DNA of 64,000 nucleotides. Origin: Aphelocoma coerulescens. Taxonomy: Eukaryota; Chordata; Aves; Passeriformes; Corvidae. Positions 11,436-25,029 of this stretch are shown here, one piece after another (the first letter of the stretch is position 1; every line of letters begins with the position of its first letter). Made by a program: the position numbers and the translations under genes. The notes below the pieces were generated by a model. That model had not been told where the DNA came from, searched no databases, and saw nothing but the letters and a program-made list of their open reading frames with translations. The DNA is taken from the NCBI RefSeq assembly GCF_041296385.1, contig NC_091014.1, positions 14,917,578 through 14,981,577 on the forward strand, in the 5' to 3' direction.

Positions 11436-12356
11436 GCAAGACAAGATGAGCAGGGAGGTCAAAAACTTTAATGATAATACAAAGCTATTGGTAGGGAATA
11501 TGAGGGCAGATGGTGAAGCCCTCCAGGAAGACCTTAAGAGAGAAAATGACCAGCCCAAATAATGGCAAATGAAATTCTGTCTAGGCAGGTATAAAACCAT
11601 GAATGCATTTAAGGAGAAGCAGCTTCATCTTCACATATAAATAATGTTTTCCATGCTTACTGCTGCTACTCAGGAGGGATGGCTTGGTTGAACTACTGTA
11701 GGCACTTTCTTGAAAATACAAAATCACTGCTCCGCAACAAAGAGCAAACAAATGTTTGGGACTATTACAAAAGGAAAAACCAATAAAGCAGAAAGATTGC
11801 TGTGCTGCTGTACAAATCCATCTCACACCTGCACCTTGAATACTCTGTGCAGTTCTGAGCCCTTGAAAAGGATAGAGAAGAGATGGAAAAGATTCCAGAA
11901 GAGTAACAGGGTGAGCAAAGGCGTGACACAACTTCCCTACAAGGAACAGTGCAGGAGAATAGGAGTTGAGATGGGGGACACAGTACAGGGAAAGCTATGA
12001 AATCATTAGTGACGCAGAGAAAGTGGATAGGGATTGAGTGTTGGTTGTGTCTCCAGGACAATGAGGGACCAGCTCATGAAGCTGGTGGGAGCCAAGTTCC
12101 AAACAAACAGAAGGAAGGTGTTTGTCATGCAGCAGGCAGTGGACCTGCTGAGGAGGTCCTTTCCAAAGCACGCTGAGGATGCAAGGAGTTTACATGCTCA
12201 CCCAAGTGTTTGGAGGGGTCCAGGCCACAGGGAAACCACAGCAGGTTCAGGAAATCCTCTGAGCTGAAAGTAGTTGGAAACTGCAGTAACTGATTGATAT
12301 GAATCTGCTTTTGGCCCCTGTTGAAGGCAGAGTAGAAGGATGGGTTAGATGATCTA
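11436..12356 (+). mobile_element. Old CR1-type LINE, 3' end (ORF2 tail and 3'UTR)
   Basis: CR1 retrotransposons are non-LTR LINEs whose ORF2 encodes an endonuclease and reverse transcriptase. This stretch follows the order of a CR1 3' end in sense orientation. Near 11461 it matches the segment after the reverse transcriptase core (TTTAATGATAATACAAAGCT). Around 11830 comes the CACACCTGCACCTTGAATACTCTG region. Near 12110 is the AACAAACAGAAGGAAG segment, and the 3' terminal GGATGGGTTAGATGATCT lies at 12339-12356. The copy is heavily diverged with many indels, and no coding frame survives beyond about 95 codons. The 5' boundary is uncertain by about 100 bases, and the terminal octamer repeats are lost. 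Confidence 0.7.
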
Positions 12357-12359
12357 AAT

Positions 12360-13745
12360 CAGCACAGCTATTCTTACCTGGAGTGAAAACAGATAAGATA
12401 GACTCAAGTAAATACGGGGATCCTGAAGGGAGCTAAGGTGGCAGCGTGCAGCACAGCAGGAGCTGAAGTCAGGGGTTTGGGTGAAACTGGCACAGTCAAA
12501 CTGCAGTCCAAAGCTGTAGATAAGGAGGCAGAAGTGAAGCTGCAGTTTTAACTCCATCAATGCTTGGTCTGAGCCCAGACATGCCCCACTATAATCAGGA
12601 GCAATGCTTCCACTGACTGATCAAGCCCTCCAGACATAAAGGCAAGCAGTTAAGTGAGGAGTTTTAGGGTCAAAGAATATCTCCAAGATAACAGGAGACA
12701 CAGCACAGGTGAGTCTGTACAGGCAGAATTTGCAATTTATCTACGTCAGTTATCTATCAGCCAGATACGAATTGTTCAGTCCTGATCGGATCCAAGAAAG
12801 TTTTGAATTTAGAGATATTCCTTTGCAGAGTCTGCATGATATCCTGAATAATAACCACTATGTAGGTATTGCCTGCAGCACAGTTATTTTTTTCAGTCTT
12901 TTTAATAAGCACTTTGAAATAAGTAAAGTTGCCTCCACTTCAAATGTGATATAATCTAGTAGTAAGAAGTTACAGAGTCATGGCCCCAAGGCAAGGTGCA
13001 AAGCCCCCCAAAAGGCCAAGAGTTTCAATTTTCCTTAAGGGTACGTGGGTGTAAGAGATATGGCCTCCAAGTGGAAGGAACCACTATTCATTAGTTACTC
13101 AAAGCACCATTGCATCAGCAATAATCAACAAAATAAATATGTTTTTTCACAGGACCAAACAATGCCTCACATTCTAGGGGATATTCCTAAATACCACGAT
13201 TTTTTCTCATACAGACAACACTTATTTTGGGTAATGACCTTGAAATAAGCCTTTCCTGTTCTGAGCTTGTGTTTTCCTGTAGGACTGATCTTGGTTTGTT
13301 TGATTTACAGCTCCTACATGCAGTTTCTCAGTTAAGTGCACACATTACGGTCAGTATTTTGAGAGAAGAGTCTTTTTTTCTTTAAGCTGAAGTAGACTGT
13401 TTTTCCTGGAGTGCTGAAAAAAAATCATTTTAAGAAGCTGATCTGATTAACTGGGTTAAACTAGAAATGTGCCAAATTGCTCTGCAGACAGGGCATAGCT
13501 GCTGACCTACACCGAGACTGGAAATCGTTCCAGGCTGTGACGTGCCATGTCTGTTCACGTCAGCTGTGCACTGGGAAATGCCCAAGCAAGCAACTTGCTG
13601 AAAACGTCCTTCAGCTTAGGGCTCAAAAAAGATTCCTGTAAAACATGTTTCTTGTGAGGAAACCAGCCTCTCAGGCCCAAGAAATATAATTTCTCGCACA
13701 ATATATTAGTATTTCTCAGTTTTCTTTCTGTGTATTCGGGACAGC
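12360..13745. other. Unique AT-rich sequence
   Basis: No repeat or gene is recognised. A CTG-initiated 81-codon frame at 12709-12954 has a protein-like composition but no splice context or similarity I can name. It is treated as chance. Confidence 0.55.
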
Positions 13746-13748
13746 ATG

Positions 13749-13799
13749 CACAGATGGACACGCAGCACAGATGGCCACACAGCACAGGTGGACACACAG
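13749..13799. repeat. Minisatellite, three 17-bp units
   Basis: Three adjacent copies of a 17-base unit (consensus CACAGATGGACACACAG) occupy 13749-13765, 13766-13782 and 13783-13799, differing at one or two positions each. It is a short tandem repeat of a kind that can vary in copy number between individuals. Confidence 0.9.
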
Positions 13800-16700
13800 C
13801 ACTTCACGAAGAACTTTACAAATATCTGACCCATTCACCCCACCTGGATCTGTTCTTCAGCCTAATGCCACTAGCCCTCAGCAACTCAAGTTGTTTCTTC
13901 TTTGCACTATTGAGATTAAAAAAAAAAGCTTGCAGCACTTTGGTTCTGACACTGCAGTTTGACATCTCTGTGTGAACCTTTGTATTATGTTTGTTGCCTT
14001 GCATGCTGCACAGACACCCAGTTTGCAAAGCTGGCCATCTCCACACAGACCACTCCTTGATCCCCACTATTCAAGGTTGCATTTTGGCAGCAGGAGGTTA
14101 CATCTGTGGGTCTCAAACACCTTTTCAGAATCCATCCTCCTGTTTGTCTTCCTTATCACATCTGCTCCTCTTGCACATGTGCAGGGGGGAGGGGAAGCTG
14201 GCATGTGAAGACAGATGTTGGAAGAAGAGCAGACTTTCCCCAGCGCAAAGCCTCAGGATTGCTGAAGGATTGCCTAACAGAGCTTTTGTTAACTGTTGGG
14301 AAGGAGGAGCCTCAGAGGTCATTCAGGCTGCAGTCCGGTGAGCACTGTCTTTTGAAAGAATCTCTCCCATCTGTGCCTTTAGTCTATTTTTGTGCTGTCT
14401 TCATATCATGCCATCACAAGTCAATATGCAGCTGCACCATAATCTGGCCCGGGGAACTAGTCTGGCTGAAAACTCATCCAGCTGAAAGGAGGAAAAAAGT
14501 AAAAAAGAATTATTTTCCAGCCAGCTCAGATATCTGATCTCATTTACCACACAGCAGCACTAACAGTTGTACCACCATGAGGGAGGTAACCTCTTCCCAG
14601 AGCTGTGGTGGCTGCTGCCAACTCTTCCTCAGGCAGCAACCCAAGCCTTTGCCCTATGGACCTGCTCCTTAGGAATTGAGTTTTCTCATTTCATTTCCAC
14701 TACTAAGGCAATTCTAGCTTGTGTAGACAGGCAGTAACACATGGATACCCAACATGGGATTTGAAGAGGTCTGGTTAGAAAGCTCCCATGGGGAAGGATC
14801 TGCCAGAGCTCTCCTTGTAAATACAAAGGCAATAGGAGAAAAGGTACACTGACTGCTTCTTGCTTCACTTCATACTCTCCTATCCCCTTGGTGAATTTAA
14901 GTAAATCATTTATATAGGCAAAATTTTTTGGTGGCTTCCCCCCTCTCCTTCCTCTTCCTCTTAACCAGTGGATGGAAGCAGCATTCCCTGTCTTGAGACC
15001 TCAGGTCCCAGAGAAATTGTTTGACACTACAGTACTTCCCTTCTAGCATGAATTACTGAGTGGAAACAAGAAGCTGGTAATGTGTTACCCATTTGCCACA
15101 CACTACAGCTCTGTTAATAGATGTGACCTTTGTGACTAATACAGTGTTGGGAGGTACTGGGAGGGTGCATTAAATCCCTCCCTCCAGCACAGTTGTCATC
15201 CTCATCATCTCATCAGCCATCCAAGTGAGGAAGCTGCAGTTTCAAAGCCTGCCAATTCCTGCAAGACACACAAAATGCTGGACTGGGCCCAGAAATCAGC
15301 CAGAGGATGAGGGATTAATGTTAGGAGGTGACAGCAGAAATTGGGCCAGTGCTGCACTGTCCTCATGACTGGAACAAGGTCCCCACTGGGGTGACAGCCC
15401 CCCCACAGCCCTCACTTTGCATTCAGCTTCCACCGGTGACAGGCATCCCACAGCTGCATGGCGCAGGGCTGGCAGCTGCAATCACACCATCCCAACACTC
15501 TGCAGAGTCTCTTCCTACCCTCTGCCTGCAGATAACAAGCCCTGGGCACAGGCAGGATGGCTTCCTATTTGCAGAGTGTGTGTGGATGCCAAGGGCCTTG
15601 GAACATCTGAAGCGGCAACTCCCAGTGAAGAAAACTTGTTACAATCCATCGAAAGTCCTCTGCTGCTGGACCTGAGGCCAGGAAGTTTTCTTCATCTGGT
15701 TTCTGGCCTGGGTGATTCTGTTACAGACCCTCCTATTGAACACCACAGGGAGCAAGGAGCCCTTTACACCTCTTGCACCCCTCAAACCACCGCCAACACA
15801 CCAAAGATTCTCACTCATAACATCCCACACCAACACTCCACCCTCCAGTCTTCTCCCTGCTCATCCCCTCCACTCTCTGTGGAGCCACATCCTGCATCCT
15901 TGGGACAGTACCTACATTTACATGGGAAGGGAGGGGGCATTTTCCCAAACTCAGCCCCGTGTCCAGCTCTGCACACCCTTGTGATGATGTGCTGAGCTCA
16001 ACTGTCTGGTTGTGGCCCCACTTTAGAGCATTTCTGTTTGCTGTGCCTGTGGGCCAGCACCAGGCTGAGGATGCACCACAGAGCCCACTTAAAGCAATGG
16101 ACCAGTGCTCCCTAAAGATAGAAGAAACATTTGCAATCGTACAGGTCTGGAAAAATCAGCAGACAAGGGAAACTTTTTTCTTGGGTATCAAAGTGCATGG
16201 TCAATTAATGTTTGCATCTCCATCAGAGAAACTTGCATGGAATTAGCAAGCTGTAAACACAGAATTTAGAGCATGTTCTGGGAACTGAGTGTGCAATTGA
16301 CAAAGGATACACAAGCCTGCAGAAGGAAATAGGGATACAGAGCTGTATCCTTAACCCTGAATTTCCAAATAACACTAACAAGATAAACTTGGAGATAGCA
16401 GGAGAAATCCCTACAGGAGTGGTGTGCAGGTGACTGCTCCTGCTGCAGTGCCTGGGCCACTGGTCACATCCAGCACAGGGGCAACACAGGGCTTAGAACT
16501 ATTGCCAACAGCAATAAACTTATGGTGGGGATGGACCTTACCATCTTTGCAGTAAAATCAGCCAGTCATCCTGTTTGCTTACCTATTCCTCCTGCATGTC
16601 ACTCACTCACAGTGAATTCACCGCCTTCATTGATTCGTGGCTGTTTTACTGTCGATTTCTTCATTCCTTACTCATTGTGTCAGACATTGTCCTCTTGTGA

Positions 16701-19700
16701 CAACTCTCATTTAATTAAGAATGAACAATCTATGGAAAACTGTAGGTGGAAGGCATACAAACCATAGTGCTGCCAGACTCAGAAGTTAAAGGATGATTAT
16801 AAAAATTTGAGAAATAAAGATTTTGTCTGAGTATCAGCTTTGTACTTCTTCCCCATGTGCATGAGGAGGGCATTAGTTTTCCAGAGTTACTGGCTTTTGC
16901 CCCGCAACTGTAGCACTCCAGGGTTACCTCTGAGTGTGCACTCTGGGCTCAGCTGGGCTCTCTCCTTCGTCTTCAACCTGTGCCAGTGCTTCTGCTCTGC
17001 TAGCACAGCCTTAGAGCAAACCTGTTCAGATGGTTGATCTAGCTGAAAAATACCTACAGGGTTTTTTTTTTAAAAAACACCAAAACCCAGCCTTTTGCTG
17101 AGTTACTTCCTCTAATATAATTCAACACGTGGAGAGCAGCTGCTTCAGTAGAAGGAGAAGATGCAGGAGCAGCAAAGACTGATGGAGAGGTGGTGGTAGT
17201 CGCCACACTGCTGCTTTTTTCATTGTTGCTGGTGAAGCCACAGGATGACTCTGGCCCTTGCCAATTGCCTAACAATGCAATTCAGCCCCTCCCCAAAGTG
17301 TTGTCGCTTTGTCCTTCCCCCTCTGTGCCTACTCTCCTGTCTTCCAGCAAGTAATTAAGAACCAACAAGACCTACATAAACATTCCTCCAGCAGCACTGC
17401 CTGGAATCCTGCTCCCTCCCCTGCCCCCCGACAGCCTGGGACAGTGGGGCTCCCCCCACTTCACCAGCCAGACATGGGGGTGATGGTGGAGACTACCCTC
17501 TGCTCCCACACACGGGCTGAAAGAAGTGGTGAGGCGAGCTGACACATGCTGGCTTTGCAGGTGGGAAAGGCAGAGTTGTTGTGAGTTGCCCTCTGCCCCC
17601 ATCCCTCTCCATCTGCCTCTGGGGTCCCACTTTGGGCAGCACCCCCGAATTCATCCCCAAGGGATAGAAAACAGAAGTGACAGGCCGGAATAGGAGTTTT
17701 CCCTCTGGCAGGGCTGCCTTTGCAAGACATTTGGTGCTGCCTCAGAGATCAGCCAGAGGAAGTTCTGCTTCACTAGAAACACAACTGAAAACCTCAGTCA
17801 TCTCTGAACTTTGTTCGCCTCTGAACTTCATCCATCTCCATTTCTAAAGAAAATCTCAGGTCCTTGAGGACCACAGGAATTGTGCTGTTGCCTTCAGCTA
17901 GGATTCATTTCAGCCTTGCTTTGCTGTCTTTGCAAAACAAACTTGTGCTGCCATTTTGGGTGTATTAATACACACCACAGCTTTAGGTTACAAAACTACA
18001 AACTCCATCTGGAAATGCAATTTTTAGTCTAAAATTAAGACTTCAGCTCCTTTTCTCCAAACCATTCTGTGTATAGCTTTTTGGCTTACAATTAAAAACT
18101 CCAGGGGATAGAAAGCCAGGTCCCTAAAGTTTTCCTGAACCACAAACCCACATTTGCCTCATGGAAGAAATGTCTTATGTTCTGGCACTGCAAAGACCTC
18201 AGTTCCCTCCTCCTGCCACTGTGCTCTCTCTGAGCTGTGCAGTGCTGGGGGTGCCACAGTGCCCCTCTCAGGGCAGGAACTGGGGAAGGGTGGGGGTTCA
18301 GTCTGAGAAATCAGAGGCTCCATGGGTTGGTTGCTACATGGAAGGCTTAAGGGAAAGATTACAGTGCTCAGCCTAGCACAGGAGATGAACCAAAGGATGA
18401 GCAAAGAGTGCCACTACTGTTAATGTTAGTGTTTCGTTCACTTCACAGGACTGAAGTCCCAGGAATGGAGGAGAAGCATCATGCCGTTCTCCTCATCCCA
18501 AAACAAGTACAGCCATGGTTCAAAACAAACTTAGGGGGAAAAAAGTATGTATTGTCTGCCAGGAGTAAACTTGAAAAATGAGCTATTAAAATACTTATTG
18601 TATGCAAAGGTCTTTGCCATCCTCGAGCCTTCAGGATCATTTTTGAGATTATTATTTGAAATGCTAGAGACCAACAAAAATTTCTGGTTGAAGTAGTCTC
18701 CCTTTATTATCTTCAGCAGGCTACATGGGAGCATGATAAAACTGAGTGTTGTCCTTGATGCTGAGCTCCTCCTTTTTGTGCCAGCAGTAATTCATTATTT
18801 GAACACAATGGAATGTTTTTTTGCGGCATGCTCAAGGCCAAGGATTAGCTGGGGGAAATTATCTTGAAATGTAGAATTATTTTACTATCAAAAATCTTAA
18901 GAGTGAGGTTGTAGAAGGAGATACTGCTGGCATTTTCACTTTTTTATCACAAGTCCAAATAGCATTAATTGAGGAATACATCTGTCAGAAATATCATTGT
19001 TATGAGATACAATTTGTTTATGTAACTCTATTTTTAAATGCACAGGAATACATTTGAGAGTCTATTTTTTGACAGTCTTCAAAAGGATACATTGGAGGGT
19101 CCCATATTGCACATGTGACCAGTGTGACCTACTTTAAAGCTCCTATAATAACATTCCTACAGGATGGATGCTCAGATCTCAGCTCTGACCAGGGCCATTC
19201 CAAGCCCAGTGTTAGGATTAAACCATGCTGCATCCCTTCTCCATATTTCCCACTGTCACTGCTGGACCAGCAGCCATATTTTCACCAGCTTCTAATTCAG
19301 GGTATAAGGGAACTCTGGCATGACAGGTGTGGCACATTTAGCAGGACACGTGTCTGGTCAACTGCTCAGAGTATCTGGGGGTGGCTGTAGTGTCAGAAGT
19401 GTGACGTTATGCAGATTGGTTGAAACTGAGAGATAGGTATCTTCCAAACATCCATCCTGAAAGAAGAGACAAACGGGATCTCTTCTGAGGGGCACTGGGG
19501 CAGGACACCAGGAACATCTGCACCCACCCTTCTCACAGTCTTCACGTCAGTCAAAAATCCAAGAGCTGGGACAGCATTTTTCCTCTCAATACTAATAGAA
19601 ATTTTAAAAGGTATAGAAATGATGTCAAAACTCTTATGACTGTGTGACTGGTCCTTCTGGAGGTGGGTGGCTGGGGGTGCTTCAGGCTCACATTGGGCTG

Positions 19701-22700
19701 TGTCAGGTAAAACCCGCATAAGGAAGAGCAGGTACAATGCAGTCTCCTTCCCATCTCCCAGCTTCCCTACCAGAACTAGAAGCAGTGATGCCCACAGTTT
19801 ATTCAGTATGTTTTGGAGTTCTCAGAGGTAGGAAGTGCTGAGAGATGAGCCGGTGGGCACAGCTGGCATTTGAGGCAGCCAACCAGCATTTTCAGCTTGC
19901 CATTCATGTTAAGGAACATCCCACAGGAGTGTACAGGGTGTCTCACACTTGGCTCTATGCTGTCTGTGCAAGCATGCTTTCACCAGCTCTCCAGACTTCA
20001 TCACAGTTTCACAGTGTTTGCTCTTTGCCTTAAATCTAGTTCACAGAACCATGTGGTGAATATAAAGTTCATATCAATATACCCTGTTTAAAGTAACAAA
20101 GTTATAACAAATCACAGCTCCAACAGCTCTAAAGGGTTAACAATATCTTGGAAGATCTTTTCAGTGCTCATCAGTTGTGACAGATAATTATGGATTTGAA
20201 GAGATTTGCAATTTGTTTACAAATACAACTTCAAAAACTTTCTACTGAAACATCTTCAGCAAACTGTTCTGCTTCATTGTTAATTAAGAAATCACATTTA
20301 CACATGCATTTAAAAGTGTCAAGAAATTACAGGAGCATTGCCATTTCCACTTTAAATGTTAGATCTGAGAATCTTCTGGCTGGGAAAAAAAGAGGAACCC
20401 TGAGGGCTCAGCAAACAGAAAGAGCATATATACTGTCACACTGGCTGTGTTTTATCCCATTCTTTTGAAATTTCTGCCACGAGTTTGTTGTTAGATGTAT
20501 TTCTAACTGAGTGGGTCCAAGGATTGGTTTGCCTGACTCTATATCAACTTTCTGCCTTAAAATATATAGCCCCATAGTAGCTGATCTAAGTTTTGGGTAC
20601 TGTAGTCTATTGCTGGCCAATATATTATCTGATTAGAGAATCTAATAGAGTGTACATGGAGGATATCCAGTTTACACCTTTTCTTTCTTTCTTCTTTTTT
20701 AAGTTGAACAGGCTTTCAGCATACACACGGTGAGAAAAAGCTCCAAACCCAGTCTGCCAGCAGCACATCCCTCACTCAGCACCAACTCCCCCCTGTGTGT
20801 TCAGGGCAGATATTTCATTTTGAGGGGGCCCCTTCCCAGGCAGGGAGCTGCTCAAGTGGCTCAGCACCCTGGGATGCTGCAGCCTAAGTCCCTTCAGGTG
20901 CTTCCTATTAAAGGATGCCTTTGCTTTGTCATCAAAACACCAGAGAGTCTGCTACATTTACGCAGTTCAGGAATACATTTCTTGTTCACTAGGTGATGAC
21001 TGAGGGTGCTTCCCTTATCAAAATCCACATTTTGCACTGCAGGGTGAATTCCTTCCCACATTCCTTCCAGCTCTGATTTTCAAGGTTAGCCTTGTGCAGA
21101 AATGTGAGCTCCACCTTCCTATATGTGCAAAAATGCAAATCCCACAATCACTCATGTAACAGCTGCATTACAAATCTGTGCAGATGAGATTGCACCCAGC
21201 AGCCTCACAGTAAATATGGCTTATTAGAGATACCCCAGGATAGCCAGTCCCCTTGTGTAAACTCTGCCAAAGGATCCTAACTTTAAGGATGTTCAGCTGG
21301 AGTACTCTGCACACAGAGTCAGCCTGCTTTGGAAAGCTGGGAACACCCTTTCTATGTATGCTGGAGCAGGAAAAAGGGATGAACCCAGAGCTGCACAACG
21401 CAGTTTCCAACTTCATCAATTATGTTTTCTCTCTTGCCTATACATGTTTTTATCCAAGCCCATCTTTCTTCTTCCTTGATTCAAGGAACTTGAATATTCA
21501 GCCCTGTCTATGACCACGACTGAATATTCAGTCCTTGACCGTGCAGCCTGATTTGGGTTACTTTTAAGTTCAAGCATGTGAGAATTTGAAAATCTAACTC
21601 AGATCCATATCTGGTTAGAAACACTCCTAATATGAACAGATAGTAAAAAATATCTCAGTTCTTCTGATCTCCCTCCCAGAATAAATAATTATTCTGTGGG
21701 CAGATGGTCTTTTCCAGCGGCTGTGCCCAAACCACACTGAAAAGTCCTCCAGAGACCACCTCGAATAACACTCAACTCCCTAACAGGAACAAAAACTCCA
21801 GCAAATCAGGAAGCGTGAGCAATCAAAATTTCCCCCTCAACCCCACCAACCTGCAGCACCCTCAGTCCATGGTCCCCCTGAGAGCAGCATGCACAGCCTT
21901 AGCTGCAACATACTGCTCCTTAGCACAGTTCACATCCCTCAGACAGAGAACAAAGTTAGATCCAGCTCGAACCCATGCAAGGGATAAATTCGGATGTTGT
22001 TCTGTAAGGGCAAATTTACATCTGAATATATAGAATGGGGGACTAAAGTGGGCAGCTCAGGGACTGCTGGGTGCTGACCTTCTCCTTTGCTTCAGTGTTG
22101 CACCACCTGGTTGATAAGGATCGTATACTCTCAATTAAGCAATATGCTTTTTTTTTTTTTTCAGTTCTGGGGCCAAAGTCCTGGACACCAGCAAAAGAAA
22201 CTACTCGAGGTTTTAGGAAGAATTAGTTTTTCTAACAGAACAATTTAACACTCAATGGCTATGAGGCCATCCAGCCCCGAAAGCTCTGTAAATTCATCAG
22301 GTACTTCCTGGACAATTTTCCTGCCTGCCCGCCCTGCTGAACTCAGCAGAGTGCCACAGCCCGTAATTACAGGGGGCAGGAGTCTCTGAGGTCAGACACT
22401 GGAGAAAGCCCAGCACAGCAGAGTCTGGGCTAGTGGTATGACCCATGTGTGTGGTTGAAGGCCACTCGACAGAGGGCATGCACAGAGAGCACAGATGTGC
22501 TTCTTTCAAGCACTTCCAGTTTTACATCATAACTTTAATAATGTTTTTAACCTGTTCCTAAGTTTTAAAATAAAAAACCCATCCTGAATTCCCATAAATA
22601 TCATCATGGAGTTGGTATCAGATTGGCAGGGACAGCATCCATAGACAGTGCTTGCTGTCTACATGAGCCATCTAAACCCTTTAGAGCTTAGGTGGCTGTG

Positions 22701-24610
22701 CTGGGGGTTTTGTCCTCATTCAGTATTTCAGGGGTACAAATATGTTGACTTATTTTCACCGTGCTTTCCTTCAGGCTTGTCTCCTTCCAGCTCCTTCCTC
22801 TCTTCTGTCCCTTCCATACCACCTGTTTCTTTTCCTAGTCTGCATCTAGGAAACTCTATGTGCTTAAAATAAACCTCCACGATAAACCTAGGGTTTTACC
22901 TGCACCAAGTGTTTTAAAATAGACATGTCTGGCTGTTTTAAGTCTTGTGTATTGGCATAAGGTAAACAAAGCAATACTTACCCAACTGTAGTGGAGTTAT
23001 ATTGGATTTGGTCCAGTTAAATCCATATTATCATTTGCTCCTTTACCCTTAGTTTTGCAAGGCAATGCTGTCTCAGGAAACAATTGAAGCCAGCTGTGAC
23101 GTTGGACAGCTGTTATCTCCCAGCCTTGAACTTGGACACTTTATATTTGGCATCTGTCCACACTCACAAGCTACATCCTAGTGCAATTTTCTCACTCTCC
23201 ACACCAGTTCAGCTTCTAAAATGATTTAATAACACCTCACTGTGCACAGTTATAAACTGAGTTCAAAGTGGCTGGTATTGAGTCTGCTTTATATGAGAAG
23301 GTATGAACCAATGTGCTTCCTTATGAGAAAATTTTGTCGATTTACTGCAATCAATTTAGAAACTCAGCTTGTGTAATGGGTTGCACTTCTGTAGAGCTGT
23401 CCTCACACTGGAGAGGAAAAAATGTCACGTTTCAGGGAAGGATCAGCTGCTGGTCAGACTCACTCGTGCAAATGCAAGCAATCCCCAGCTGTGTTTCCAT
23501 GCTCCAGCCTGGCTGGAAGCTGCTGAAGGGCTTCACCCTCCAATTTCTTCAAGACAAGGTGGCACATGTGTCTGTTGAGCCATGACTCAGCTGAAGCCTC
23601 TTAACACCCACATGGGGGAAGCAACTGGGTAAATTGGGCAAGGTCCTCTGGTGTCTGATTCAGTAGCTGCCAGGCCCTTCCACTGGGCTTACACCTTGCT
23701 GTTGTGGCCCACTGGCAAGGGACACAGCAGAATAAACTACTGTGCTTGAGGAAGTCTGGTCCTCCATGGTGGGAAGGGATCATTTCAGGGCCCTGGTTGC
23801 ACTGTCCTGCACTGGGGCTTGTGTCTTGCTCCTATCAGTCCTGATAATCCTCAGAGCTTAAAAGCAGGGTGCCAGATATGTGAAGGAAATCCATGGGCAG
23901 CCTGTAGGAGCACATTCCTGCTTCCCATCAGAGCTGCTTCATAGGTTCACCACACATCTGCGTGTTAAGGTTTTGGCTAGTTTTACTTGTTCCTCCCTGT
24001 GAAATTTCATCACTTTGTTTAATTGTGGAAGTCAATCACTATATTCAAGAGATGAATTATTCTACTGCTGCAACAAAGTTTGACATTTAGTAGCTTAGAA
24101 GATATTTATGACCAAAGTAGTTGCTATTCTGAAATGCAACATCATTTGTAGGCATTCCCCATTGGGGAAAAAATAATCAATGACACATAGAAGGTGCTAA
24201 AGCTCCACCAAAATAACATTTTAACTGTTCCTTAAAGTGGTGACTTGTACACAAATCATGAAAAAGAACTCAGAAAGTTAACCAGTTTAGTCCTGGAGCA
24301 AAGTAAGCATTTAAAGACAGATTTACAGTGCACTGAAAATCTGATTATGTAAACTATCATAAATGGATTCAGTGTGTTAGAGGCCAACACTAAATCTTTG
24401 TCTGTTTACTGGAAAAAAAGGCAGTAGGGAGCTATACATTAAAATGAAGATTGATTTCAGAAAGCGTAGCAGAAATGAAATATGCTGACATAATGAGTAA
24501 GCAGAAAGAAAGAAAGCATAAAATTAACAATCGTCAGCTCTTGCTCCAGGATTACGACTATAAACTAGAGAACGACATTTATTGTACTGCTAGTCCTTGA
24601 GATGAACTGC
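13800..24610. other. Long unique non-coding stretch
   Basis: No interspersed repeat or RNA gene is recognised in these 10.8 kb. Local features are a C-rich patch around 15360-15960 that supports a 192-codon frame starting at TTG (judged chance) and a T13-14 run with acceptor TTTCAG ending at 22164. That acceptor is followed by an open frame of about 28 codons but no donor. AT-rich blocks lie at about 18,800-19,080 and 24,000-24,600. Conserved non-coding elements could be present but cannot be judged from one sequence. Confidence 0.55.
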
Positions 24611-24641
24611 AAAAGTTTTGATAAAGCTTGTCAAAACTTTT
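24611..24641. repeat. 31-base near-perfect palindrome
   Basis: The arms AAAAGTTTTGATAA and TTGTCAAAACTTTT are reverse complements except for one mismatched pair, and they meet around a central AAGCTT-like core. The structure could form a cruciform or, in RNA, a hairpin with almost no loop. It is not flanked by recognisable transposon sequence. Confidence 0.85.
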
Positions 24642-24984
24642 CAGGTTCCTGGTTCAAAATCTGTGCTGCAATTATGCCTGGTCATTAAAACTAATGGAGA
24701 CATTCCTGAAAAATTCTATGCACAAGCTCCTGCCTTTCCTGTCAGGATGCAGCCCTGGAGGGCATCATTTCCGATGTCAGAAATAAAGATCTGAGGGCCT
24801 TCTGCACCACTCTGCTCTTACTTGACTCCTTGGTGTTTTTCTCTCACAGCCTTGGCCAGCTGAAGTACTTTGTCAGTCTCACCACATTGTAAAACATTAT
24901 TTTGATGCTGTTGAACAGCGCATCATTAGCAGGCAGGGCTGCAGCTCTTGCGAGGCGCAGTGGAGTCAGGAGCAGGAAGGGCCT

Positions 24985-25025
24985 GGCACCAGCTGGAGCT
25001 GGCCCTAGGCACCAGCTGGAGCTGG
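24985..25025. repeat. Two-copy 18-bp direct repeat, period 23
   Basis: GGCACCAGCTGGAGCTGG occurs identically at 24985-25002 and 25008-25025. Each unit contains CAGCTG and AGCT palindromes. It lies in a locally G+C-rich 150-base patch with no gene call. Confidence 0.85.
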
Positions 25026-25029
25026 GAAC

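Noticed and set aside
12709..12954. 81-codon frame of natural-looking composition
   Set aside because: It starts with CTG, has no splice context and matches no family I know. The length is within chance.
15417..15995. Longest open frame in the window, 192 codons, plus strand
   Set aside because: It starts with TTG, lies in C-rich DNA where stops are rarer, has no domain I recognise and overlaps other open frames. Judged compositional.
22165..22250. Poly-T plus TTTCAG acceptor followed by a 28-codon frame
   Set aside because: The T-run is likely simple sequence, and no donor or poly(A) signal completes an exon.
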